From Pseudomonadota bacterium (lineage in GTDB: Bacteria; Bdellovibrionota_B; Oligoflexia; Oligoflexales; JAPPIL01): a stretch of DNA of 5,834 bases. A program made the position numbers and the translations under genes. Location of the stretch: positions 5,346-11,179 of the forward strand of contig JAPPIL010000188.1 of NCBI GenBank assembly GCA_028877195.1. The letters run 5' to 3'. The notes beneath the pieces were generated by a model, which ran no database searches, was not told the DNA's origin, and saw only the letters and a program-made list of their open reading frames with translations. Positions 1 to 5,834 of the stretch are shown here, piece after piece. Each line of letters opens with the position of its first letter. The stretch's first letter is position 1.

Positions 1-447
1 GGCTTGCGTCGTCCCACTCCTGATTTTGCCGTATCAACCGATATAATCGTCGGCTTCCCTAGCGAAACAGACGACGACTTCCAACGCACGGTCGCTCTCG
101 TTGAAGAGGTGAGGTTTAGTTTTATCTTTGCCTTCAAATACTCATCTCGACCGCGCACACCTGCGGCTCGTTTCCCCGCTCAAGTGCCAGAGGAGGTAAA
201 GAGCAAGCGCTTGAACTACTTGTTGGCACTCCAAAAGAAAATTACAACTGAACAAAACAACGCTGAAATAGGCAATGAGCGTCAAGTGCTTGTCTATTAT
301 CAGAGCAAAAAAGAACCGCATATTTACTATGGTCGCACTGATCATTTTCGTTTAGTCAGAATTTTTTCACGCACGAACATCGTTGGCAAGATGCTGACGG
401 TAAAGATAACTGCAGGCAATGCGACTGCATTAGTAGGGTGCTTGTAG
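1..447 (+). CDS. miaB: MiaB-type tRNA methylthiotransferase, C-terminal part (5' end outside window)
   Basis: This is the 3' end of a radical-SAM methylthiotransferase. MiaB adds a methylthio group at C2 of N6-isopentenyladenosine-37 in tRNAs reading UNN codons, in the cytoplasm. The 148 visible residues run open from base 1, so the gene begins upstream. The N-terminal domain and the CxxxCxxC radical-SAM cysteines are not in view. Visible are the end of the radical-SAM barrel (DIIVGFPSET at visible residues 14-23, then DDFQ), the family segment YSSRPRTPAA (47-56), the PEE..K..RL helix (63-71), and a TRAM RNA-binding domain from about residue 91, with GRT at 111-113 and VGK at 128-130. Two positions differ from the usual motifs: S instead of G in GFPGET, and R instead of G in RPGTPA. 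The related families MtaB and RimO are possible. The TRAM pattern and the RP-TPAA segment favour MiaB. No terminator is seen after the stop codon. Confidence 0.78.
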   Translation, partial: GLRRPTPDFAVSTDIIVGFPSETDDDFQRTVALVEEVRFSFIFAFKYSSRPRTPAARFPAQVPEEVKSKRLNYLLALQKKITTEQNNAEIGNERQVLVYYQSKKEPHIYYGRTDHFRLVRIFSRTNIVGKMLTVKITAGNATALVGCL

Positions 448-470
448 GTAGGCGTTTCTGTGCATTCAGA

Positions 471-499
471 TTGAACTTCTGTTGACGAATGCGTATAGT
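471..499 (+). promoter_or_regulatory. Candidate sigma70 promoter for the His-rich exported protein gene
   Basis: TTGAAC (471-476, four of six matches to TTGACA) and TATAGT (494-499, five of six matches to TATAAT) are separated by 17 bp. Transcription would start near 505-507 and leave a leader of about 30 nt before the ATG at 538. An overlapping weaker pair, TTGACG (482-487) and TACAAA (504-509) with a 16-bp spacer, could be a second start. This suggests the gene is expressed independently of miaB. It is a consensus match only. Confidence 0.55.
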
Positions 500-524
500 C
501 ATTTACAAATAATTCTTACGATTT

Positions 525-530
525 GGAGGA
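525..530 (+). promoter_or_regulatory. Shine-Dalgarno site that fixes the start at 538
   Basis: GGAGGA lies 7 nt before the ATG at 538. An in-frame TTG at 523 overlaps this site, so it cannot be the start. The signal peptide also begins at the ATG. Confidence 0.85.
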
Positions 531-537
531 CTTATCG

Positions 538-1050
538 ATGAAATTTTTAGCAGTTATCTTTTCGTTCGCTTTGTTTGCTGGTGTTGCGGTGGCTGGGGAG
601 CATGGTCATCACCGCGTCTATCTACAGGGCACAGGTAACATAACCCATGCTGATGGTTCGATGGACAAGTATTTGGTCTCGATGTTGATGAAGAAACAAG
701 ACGATGGCAGTAAGGTTATTTATTGTCGCTATCTTGGTTTTGATTTTGACTACATGAATAAGCTGCGCATCGTCAAGCATGAGCATGGCGCGGTTTCAAT
801 CTACAGTCTCGCAAAAGATAAGCATCATGCTCATAGCGAAGACGGCAAGATTGGGCATGGCTTTATGTATAAAGATGATGCTTTCCATCTAGTTATGCAC
901 ATGCACAACAGCAAGGGACACGCAGTTGATGTTCATTTTGAAACAGAGGCGGGCAACCCTGACAATGTTATAGTGCGTGGTATGGCTTCCAAAAACCACT
1001 CTATGGTGCACATGTGGGAAAACAGACTATCTAAAATTTATAGTCATTAG
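538..1050 (+). CDS. Histidine- and methionine-rich exported protein of unknown family
   Basis: I do not recognise a named family. The product is 170 residues. It starts with a classical signal peptide: Lys2, a hydrophobic core at residues 3-18, and a likely signal peptidase I site after AVA at residue 19, giving a mature protein of about 151 residues. There is no Cys at the cleavage site, so it is not a lipoprotein. It has 18 His, all in the mature part, clustered at 22-25 (HGHH), 81-83 (HEH), 96-99 (HHAH), 121-123 (HMH) and 154-158. It also has 11 Met and a single Cys (63). Alternating hydrophobic and polar stretches suggest a mainly beta fold, and there is no membrane segment after the signal. 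A periplasmic or secreted metal-binding role (copper, silver, zinc or nickel) is inference from composition. The gene appears monocistronic, with its own promoter and Shine-Dalgarno site, and it converges on the helicase gene across a palindrome. Confidence 0.88.
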   Translation: MKFLAVIFSFALFAGVAVAGEHGHHRVYLQGTGNITHADGSMDKYLVSMLMKKQDDGSKVIYCRYLGFDFDYMNKLRIVKHEHGAVSIYSLAKDKHHAHSEDGKIGHGFMYKDDAFHLVMHMHNSKGHAVDVHFETEAGNPDNVIVRGMASKNHSMVHMWENRLSKIYSH

Positions 1051-1097
1051 TTTTTTTTGCGGAGAGTCTGTCGCTCTACGAGCGACAGACTCTCCGC
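1051..1097. repeat. T8 tract plus perfect 18-bp palindrome between convergent genes, possible bidirectional stop hairpin
   Basis: The arms at 1059-1076 and 1080-1097 are perfectly complementary over 18 bp around a 3-nt loop, and eight T (1051-1058) precede the left arm. The element sits between the stop codons of two convergent genes (1050 and 1116), where a bidirectional terminator is expected, and a stem this long would be very stable in either transcript. It is not a canonical intrinsic terminator. On the + strand the T run comes before the stem and an A-rich sequence follows it. On the - strand the stem is followed by A8. Its ends (TTTGCGGAGA on the left, CTCCGCA on the right) recur in the hairpin upstream of lepA, so it may instead belong to a dispersed palindromic repeat family. 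The inverted repeat itself is certain. Its role is inferred. Confidence 0.85.
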
Positions 1098-1115
1098 ATA
1101 CATAATAAAAGACAG

Positions 1116-3815
1116 TTATGAAAGCATCTGGAGGAGTTCCTCACGGCTTAGGTTTTTGAACATCTCTTCATCGCGGTCGAGATACTTGGTGAAGATGTCC
1201 TGCTTGCTACGGATTATCTGGTCTATTTTTTCTTCAATGGTGTCTTTGGTTACAAGTTTGAAAATCTGAACGTTCTTTTGTTGGCCGATACGATGCACGC
1301 GATCGGTTGCTTGGTTTTCTTTGCTGGCGTTCCACCAACGGTCGTAGTGAATGACAATTGAAGCAGACGTTAGATCAATACCTATCCCACCTGTCATCAG
1401 TGTTGCGACGAATACTTGCGTGTCATCGTTATTGAATTGTGAGATAAGCTTGCCACGATTGCGGGTTGCGCCAGTCATTTCAATATATTTCACCTTCTCA
1501 CGCACTAAATACGTGCCGATAATTTTGATCATCTTGACATACTGGCTGTAAATCACGATTTTTTGCTGGGACTGTAACCCTTCAAACAACAGTTCTTTCA
1601 GCAACTCAAACTTACCGCTGTGATGTTTATCAATATCTAATCCATCTATCAGCATCAACGGGTGATTACAAACCTGTTTGAGTAAGTTGAGCACCGCAAA
1701 GACATGTAAAGCGCTTGTGCTACCCTGCTCGTCGCTAATCCTCAATGCCAACGGCTTGGCTTTGAGTTCAAAAATTTCTTTGTAAAGGCGACTCTGGGCA
1801 GGCAACATACTACATGTTTTGATGTCGATCACCTTGTCAGGCAAATCTGGCAACACCGCTTCCTTCGTGCGACGAAGCTTGAACGGATGTAGCAAACGAC
1901 TCAAGACTATCTCTTGCTCAATTTGTTCGTCTTGGCTTGCATTGCGGAGCAAATGCTTGCGAAAAAAGCGATCCGAGCCAAGATACCCAGGCAAAAGAAA
2001 ATCAAAGATAGACTTCAATTCCCACAAGTCGTTTTCAAATGGCGTGCCCGATAGACAGACCCGCATCGCATTGGGAAGACGGCAGATAACTTGATAGATA
2101 CGCGTGGCATTGTTTTTGACATAGTGTGCCTCATCAAGCACCATGATATTCCAATGATGCTTGCGCAGTTCCGCACTATCTCGTAACAAGACCCCGTAAC
2201 TGGTAATGACCGTGAGGTTGCCGTCAGCAAACTTACCGTGATTAGCAAAACGTTTACTGCCATGATAAACCAATGGCTGTAAGCCAGGCGCAAACTCTAA
2301 AACTTTCTCTTGCCAATGGGTAAGCACTGATGTCGGGCAAACAACTAGAAAACGAAAATTGTCTAACTGTAGTTGCGCCGCCGTCAATAAAGCCATCGCC
2401 TGATGTGTTTTACCTAACCCCATCTCATCTGCTAACAGACCATGCAGCTGATTGCGATATAACCACCACAGCCATTTAAAGCCATACTGCTGATAGGAGC
2501 GCAAATTTAGTTTTGAATGCGCCAGCGACGGGGTATCCTGCATTGGATCAAAGGTTGTCTTCGTCCGCAAACGGTTGAGCAACGTCGTTGATCCGACAAA
2601 GGAGTCGTAATCACCTAACGCTGCATGCAGACGATGCATATCAAGTGCCGTCGCAACCATGAAATCACTGCCTTTATCTTGCGACCAAGTGTTATCAAGC
2701 AAAACTTCAGGCAACCGATACCACTTCTTGCGACTTACCTTGATATATTTGCGTTTCTTTCTTTTGGTTAGCAATTCAGTCAAAGAGATGTCGGTATCGT
2801 CATCACGGTAATTGAGCGACAGCTTGAACAGCCCGTCCTGCTCATCACGCACGACAATTTTAGTGTGTAGTTGATCTTCAACTATTTGTTCAGATTGTAG
2901 CTGTTTATCAATATACAGATGCTTGGCTGCGTTGAAAGCCGAGAAGTTATCTTCTAACAATGCGGCGGCACTATCGCCTTGAAACCTTTTGTTAGCAAAC
3001 CCAGCCCAAGCATGATCGGTCTGTAGTTTTAGGTAGCCGACCGACTTGAGGAATAGATAGTTCTTGCCGATAGATGCTTTTTGCGCTGATACGTAGGTTA
3101 TCTCACGGTCGCACTGCTGGTGATAATCATAGACATGCATTCGTTGGCAACAATTTGCTAACTTGGAAGCACTGTCGATTACCAATACTTTGGCGCAGAC
3201 GATGACTTCTTCCGATTGCTGATAGATTAGCAGTGCTTGCCTTGCTTCGTCCTTCAATAACCGCAAAGCTACGTTAGCCGTCGCTGAAAAAGTCGCCGCC
3301 TGATCAATATCAAGCTGGTAGTTGGATTTGATACCCTTTTTTATCTCAACATCAGCAATGATACCGCCATCGCTTTTTTGCTGTAGTGCAACGATTGAAC
3401 CGCGCAGATGCTCTAACACCGCATGCCCCGTATCCTCCGCAGGGCGAGACACTTTTTTTTGCTGACGATTGCTCGGTTTGATAAGCAAAAGCGGATCAAG
3501 TTGATTGACGATTGGATGTTTTTCCTGATGAAGATGAAACACCGTCGCAACGATATGTGGGCAAAATTGACCACTCATGCGGTTCTGCCGACAGCTACAT
3601 TCAAGCCATTGGATTAGTTTGCCGCCAGTATGAATTTTCATTCGCACTTCCATCTTGTGCGCACCATCAAGAACTTTGCTGACAATCAATGACTCAACCG
3701 TTTCTATGCGTTGAATACTACCTGACTGGTAAAGTTCCAAACCATCGCGCCAGTTCGCGTCAGCAGTGAAACGATAGAAGTGGTCAATAATACTGGGCTT
3801 GGGTTGTGCTGGCAT
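1116..3815 (-). CDS. SNF2-family (SWI2/SNF2) DNA-dependent ATPase/helicase with N-terminal SWIM zinc finger
   Basis: This 899-residue superfamily 2 translocase uses ATP to move on double-stranded DNA and remodel nucleoprotein. A SWIM zinc finger has C73-x-C75, nine residues, then C85-x-H87. Residues about 100-430 match no domain I recognise, and include a Cys-rich patch (222-235) and a basic stretch (351-364). The ATPase core begins near 438 (LRSYQQYG), with Walker A DEMGLGKT (463-470), motif Ia CPTSVLTHW (493-501), Walker B DEAH (561-564) and SGTP (589-592). The second RecA-like lobe (about 735-865) has motif V (TGGIGIDLTSAS) and motif VI DRVHRIGQ (838-845) with both arginines. All catalytic motifs are intact. 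The ATG at 3815 has AGGA four nt upstream. The gene lies 89 bp after lepA on the same strand. The layout resembles the many bacterial SNF2 proteins of unknown job, not RapA. Transcription or repair roles are inference. Confidence 0.94.
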   Translation of the reverse strand: MPAQPKPSIIDHFYRFTADANWRDGLELYQSGSIQRIETVESLIVSKVLDGAHKMEVRMKIHTGGKLIQWLECSCRQNRMSGQFCPHIVATVFHLHQEKHPIVNQLDPLLLIKPSNRQQKKVSRPAEDTGHAVLEHLRGSIVALQQKSDGGIIADVEIKKGIKSNYQLDIDQAATFSATANVALRLLKDEARQALLIYQQSEEVIVCAKVLVIDSASKLANCCQRMHVYDYHQQCDREITYVSAQKASIGKNYLFLKSVGYLKLQTDHAWAGFANKRFQGDSAAALLEDNFSAFNAAKHLYIDKQLQSEQIVEDQLHTKIVVRDEQDGLFKLSLNYRDDDTDISLTELLTKRKKRKYIKVSRKKWYRLPEVLLDNTWSQDKGSDFMVATALDMHRLHAALGDYDSFVGSTTLLNRLRTKTTFDPMQDTPSLAHSKLNLRSYQQYGFKWLWWLYRNQLHGLLADEMGLGKTHQAMALLTAAQLQLDNFRFLVVCPTSVLTHWQEKVLEFAPGLQPLVYHGSKRFANHGKFADGNLTVITSYGVLLRDSAELRKHHWNIMVLDEAHYVKNNATRIYQVICRLPNAMRVCLSGTPFENDLWELKSIFDFLLPGYLGSDRFFRKHLLRNASQDEQIEQEIVLSRLLHPFKLRRTKEAVLPDLPDKVIDIKTCSMLPAQSRLYKEIFELKAKPLALRISDEQGSTSALHVFAVLNLLKQVCNHPLMLIDGLDIDKHHSGKFELLKELLFEGLQSQQKIVIYSQYVKMIKIIGTYLVREKVKYIEMTGATRNRGKLISQFNNDDTQVFVATLMTGGIGIDLTSASIVIHYDRWWNASKENQATDRVHRIGQQKNVQIFKLVTKDTIEEKIDQIIRSKQDIFTKYLDRDEEMFKNLSREELLQMLS
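3453..3460 (-). repeat. A8 homopolymer inside the helicase reading frame
   Basis: Eight T on the + strand give an A8 run in the coding strand across codons 119-121 (Gln-Lys-Lys), just after the SWIM domain. Loss of one A would reach a TAG stop about 14 codons later. Such runs are prone to replication or transcription slippage, but lysine-rich linkers produce them by chance too. Confidence 0.8.
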
Positions 3816-3835
3816 TATTTCCTAGAGAAGGTCGC

Positions 3836-3902
3836 CGAACATACGATGGTTTATGACAACATTATACATCAATCCACACTATGTTCGCATCGTGTCGTAT
3901 GT
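3836..3902. repeat. Two overlapping 8-bp inverted repeats around the helicase promoter
   Basis: CGAACATA at 3836-3843 is mirrored by TATGTTCG at 3880-3887. ACATACGA at 3839-3846 is mirrored by TCGTATGT at 3895-3902. The two pairs share the arm at 3839-3843, so in RNA only one could form at a time. The first pair is centred exactly on the candidate -10 box. They could be operator half-sites or alternative hairpins in lepA read-through RNA. Neither hairpin is followed by a T run on the - strand, so neither is a typical lepA terminator. Confidence 0.5.
3861..3866 (-). promoter_or_regulatory. Candidate -10 box (TATAAT) for the helicase gene
   Basis: On the - strand a perfect TATAAT lies 45 nt before the helicase ATG, and is directly preceded by TG. 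The expected -35 position, 17 bp further upstream, reads TGCGAA, a poor match. Transcription from here would start near 3854, leaving a leader of about 40 nt. Without a good -35, the promoter may need an activator or may not be real. Co-transcription with lepA is the alternative. Confidence 0.4.
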
Positions 3903-3904
3903 AT

Positions 3905-5716
3905 TCAGTTGTCATCTAATTTCAAAATATCAAGGAAAGCGTTTTGTGGAATCTCCACCTTACCGATCATTTTTAGTTTTTTCTTGCCCTCTTTTTGTTT
4001 CTCAAGCAACTTCCGTTTGCGGGTAATATCGCCGCCGTAGCATTTAGCCGTTACATCTTTGCGCAAGGCAGAAATAGTCTCCCGCGCCAAAACTTTCGCA
4101 CCAACAGCGGCTTGGATCGGTATTTTGAACATCTGCCGTGGTAGCGAGTCTTTGAGTTTTTTACAGATTACCCGCCCACGAGCGGCGGCGTTCTGGCGAT
4201 GAATGATACAGGACAGAGCATCAACTACCTGCCCATTGACGAGGGTATCAAGCTTGACCAAATCGCCTGGGCGATAATCGATGACCTTGTAATCCATTGA
4301 GGCATAGCCGCGCGACAAGCTTTTTAAGCGGTCGTGAAAATTGAAAATCATCTCACTCATCGGCATTTCATAGTGCATCCGATAGCGTTCCTTCTTACTG
4401 TATTGAAGATCAATCTGAATACCGCGCCGCTCATTCAAACAACGGATAAGCGCACCGAGATATGCTTCTGGCGTATGGATAAGCACCGCGACATACGGTT
4501 CCTTGATCATCTCAATGCGAGCGGGGTCAGGCATGCTGGCAGGGTTTTCAATCATTTGCTCGCTGTTATCCTTCATCACGACCTGATAGAGAACCGATGG
4601 CGCAGAAAAAATCAATGCCAGATTATACTCACGCTCAAGCCGTTCCTGAATTATTTCTAAATGAAGCAAACCAAGAAACCCAGCTCGAAAGCCTAAACCC
4701 AGCGCTGACGAGCTGACTTTTTCAACGGTGATACTGGAGTCATTGAGTTGTAATTTTTCCAGTGATTCAGCGAGGAGTTGATAATCGTTGACATCAATGG
4801 GGAATATGCCGCCAAATACCATCTGCGCTGCTTTTGCAAACCCAGGCAATGGTTTAGCGGCAGAGAGTTTAGCATCGGTAATCGTATCGCCGACCCGCGT
4901 ATCGGTAATGTTTTTGATCGCCGCACAAATATAACCAACTTCGCCACACGCAAGGCTTTCTACTTCAACGGGCTTGGGGGTAAGAATGCCAAGCTTTTGT
5001 ATTTCAAAGGTCTTGGCGCTCGACATCATGAGAATACGCTGTCCACGTCGCAAATCGCCTGCCGCAAGACGCACCAATGATATTGCGCCAAGAAAAGGAT
5101 CAAACCAACTATCAAAGATAAGCGCTTGTAGTCGCTCATTAGCCTGTGCTTGCGGTGGTGGTATACGGTCGATGATTGCCAGCAGCAGTTCCTTGATGCC
5201 GACACCTGTCTTGGCACTAACAAGAATTGCTTCCGAACTATCGATCGCAAGCTCGTCTTCCATTTCTTCACGCACTTTATCAACGTCGGCATTAGGCAGA
5301 TCGATCTTATTGATAACGGGGATGAGCGTGAGATTATGTTCCATTGCTAGTTCAACATTAGCGATGGTCTGTGCTTCAACACCTTGACTAGAATCAATGA
5401 CCACCAAAGCGCCCTCACACGCCGCCAGACTGCGGGATACCTCGTAGTTGAAATCTACATGCCCTGGGGTATCGATGAGGTTGAGCAAATACTCGGCGTT
5501 GTTTTGCGTGTTAGCAGGCGAGTAACGCATCGAGGCAGTTTGGGCTTTAATAGTTATGCCACGCTCCCGCTCAATATCCATGCTATCCAAGACTTGGTTT
5601 TTCATCTCACGGTCGGAGAGACTACCAGTCTCTTCTAACAAACGATCAGCGAGCGTCGACTTACCGTGATCGACATGCGCGATGATGGAAAAGTTGCGGA
5701 TAAATTCAGGGTTCAT
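3905..5716 (-). CDS. lepA: Elongation factor 4 (LepA), ribosome-associated translational GTPase
   Basis: LepA/EF4 binds the ribosome, hydrolyses GTP and affects translation and ribosome assembly; it has been described as a back-translocase. The protein is 603 residues, the usual length. The G domain has G1 AHVDHGKST (13-21), G2 RGIT (52-55), G3 DTPGH (82-86), G4 NKID (136-139) and G5 SAK (167-169). The beta-barrel domain II follows (about 195-280), then the EF-G-like domains III and V, and the LepA-specific C-terminal domain (about 485-600) with its conserved AKCYGGD, ITRKRKLLEKQKEGKK segment (557-579). No motif is missing. The ATG start is fixed by homology, since IRNFSIIAHVDHGK begins at residue 6, and no NTG codon lies in frame between it and the TAG at 5759-5761. 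There is no Shine-Dalgarno at the usual distance. No lepB signal peptidase gene follows, unlike the enterobacterial lepAB pair. The next gene on the strand is the SNF2 helicase. Confidence 0.98.
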   Translation of the reverse strand: MNPEFIRNFSIIAHVDHGKSTLADRLLEETGSLSDREMKNQVLDSMDIERERGITIKAQTASMRYSPANTQNNAEYLLNLIDTPGHVDFNYEVSRSLAACEGALVVIDSSQGVEAQTIANVELAMEHNLTLIPVINKIDLPNADVDKVREEMEDELAIDSSEAILVSAKTGVGIKELLLAIIDRIPPPQAQANERLQALIFDSWFDPFLGAISLVRLAAGDLRRGQRILMMSSAKTFEIQKLGILTPKPVEVESLACGEVGYICAAIKNITDTRVGDTITDAKLSAAKPLPGFAKAAQMVFGGIFPIDVNDYQLLAESLEKLQLNDSSITVEKVSSSALGLGFRAGFLGLLHLEIIQERLEREYNLALIFSAPSVLYQVVMKDNSEQMIENPASMPDPARIEMIKEPYVAVLIHTPEAYLGALIRCLNERRGIQIDLQYSKKERYRMHYEMPMSEMIFNFHDRLKSLSRGYASMDYKVIDYRPGDLVKLDTLVNGQVVDALSCIIHRQNAAARGRVICKKLKDSLPRQMFKIPIQAAVGAKVLARETISALRKDVTAKCYGGDITRKRKLLEKQKEGKKKLKMIGKVEIPQNAFLDILKLDDN

Positions 5717-5723
5717 TCTATTT

Positions 5724-5754
5724 GCGGAGAAACTTTCCCTTCCTCCGCACCTCC
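5724..5754 (-). promoter_or_regulatory. lepA: lepA leader stem-loop with displaced Shine-Dalgarno sites
   Basis: In the lepA mRNA sense, the arms at 5748-5740 and 5732-5724 pair over 9 bp (one G-U at 5742/5730) around a 7-nt GGGAAAG loop. The stem ends 7 nt before the AUG at 5716. Two Shine-Dalgarno-like sequences lie too far upstream to work linearly: GGAGG at 5754-5750, just outside the stem, and GGAGGA at 5746-5741, inside it. If the stem folds, the inner site is hidden and the outer GGAGG comes to about 8 nt (1 + 7) from the AUG. The pairing is visible in the sequence. The effect on translation is inference. Confidence 0.5.
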
Positions 5755-5785
5755 ATCCCTATTGTCCTAAAGACATATGTTGGTT

Positions 5786-5822
5786 TGAGTCAGAACAAAC
5801 TTTTTACCATTCGTATGACTCA
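5786..5822. repeat. 7-bp inverted repeat upstream of lepA
   Basis: TGAGTCA (5786-5792) and TGACTCA (5816-5822) are exact reverse complements separated by 23 bp. They could be half-sites for a dimeric regulator of lepA or of a divergent gene beyond the window, or chance. I see no convincing -35/-10 pair for lepA among them and no reading frame in the remaining sequence to the window end. Confidence 0.3.
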
Positions 5823-5834
5823 TGGCAAAATAGT

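Noticed and set aside
1057..1269. Possible small + strand gene after the His-rich protein
   Set aside because: It reads through the palindrome and then antisense to the helicase end. Its Arg/Ser-rich product is typical of a shadow frame.
2015..2293. Open frame of 92 codons on the - strand inside the helicase
   Set aside because: It overlaps the ATPase core (Walker B region) in another frame, and the helicase frame is unambiguous.
3780..4040. Possible + strand gene bridging the helicase start and lepA end
   Set aside because: It runs antisense to both genes and across their promoter gap, has no Shine-Dalgarno, and its product resembles no known protein.
4334..4660. Open frame of 108 codons on the + strand, opposite lepA
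   Set aside because: It is antisense to the conserved C-terminal half of lepA, with no recognisable motif or ribosome binding site.
4974..5387. Open frame of 137 codons on the + strand, opposite lepA
   Set aside because: It lies entirely inside lepA, its product is a low-complexity Ser/Ala/Arg-rich translation, it has no credible Shine-Dalgarno, and lepA conservation explains the sequence.
1116..5716. Helicase as part of a phage-defence or restriction island
   Set aside because: SNF2 helicases do occur in defence systems, but the neighbours here are housekeeping genes (lepA, miaB) and there is no nuclease, methylase or other effector gene.
5717..5834. lepA promoter in the upstream 118 bp
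   Set aside because: TTGTTC in the - sense has only poor -10 partners (TATGTC at 15 bp, TGTCTT at 17 bp). I could not support a specific promoter call.

Overview
The window reads as an ordinary bacterial chromosome segment of moderate GC (roughly mid-40s percent, estimated by eye). It holds four protein genes: the 3' end of a tRNA methylthiotransferase of the MiaB type, a small histidine-rich exported protein, a large SNF2-family helicase with a SWIM zinc finger, and a complete lepA (elongation factor 4). The exported protein has a classical signal peptide, and consensus-like sigma70 promoters and Shine-Dalgarno sites are present, so a Gram-negative host is plausible. LepA is well conserved, but from memory its segments resemble more than one phylum (alphaproteobacteria and the Planctomycetes-Verrucomicrobia-Chlamydiae group), so I do not place the organism.

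Layout. 1-447 (+): end of miaB, cut by the window edge. 448-537: a short gap with a good sigma70-like promoter. 538-1050 (+): the 170-residue His/Met-rich exported protein. 1051-1115: the gap between convergent genes, filled by T8 and a perfect 18-bp palindrome. 1116-3815 (-): the SNF2 helicase. 3816-3904: a gap with a TATAAT box and two overlapping inverted repeats. 3905-5716 (-): lepA. 5717-5834: the lepA leader and upstream DNA, with a stem-loop just before the start codon, one further inverted repeat and no convincing promoter.

How the genes relate. lepA and the helicase run the same way 89 bp apart and could be co-transcribed, but the helicase has its own candidate -10 box. miaB and lepA both serve translation, by tRNA modification and by ribosome function. 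The helicase acts on DNA or nucleoprotein, and the exported protein probably binds metal. I see no evidence that the four form one pathway. There is no insertion sequence, CRISPR array, phage gene, tRNA or rRNA in the window.

The most interesting signals are structural. (1) lepA has no Shine-Dalgarno at the normal distance, yet a 25-nt hairpin in its leader would bring an upstream GGAGG to about 8 nt from the AUG. (2) The hairpin before lepA and the palindrome after the helicase share the same end sequences and bracket the two-gene block. (3) The exported protein is very rich in His and Met and belongs to no family I recognise.
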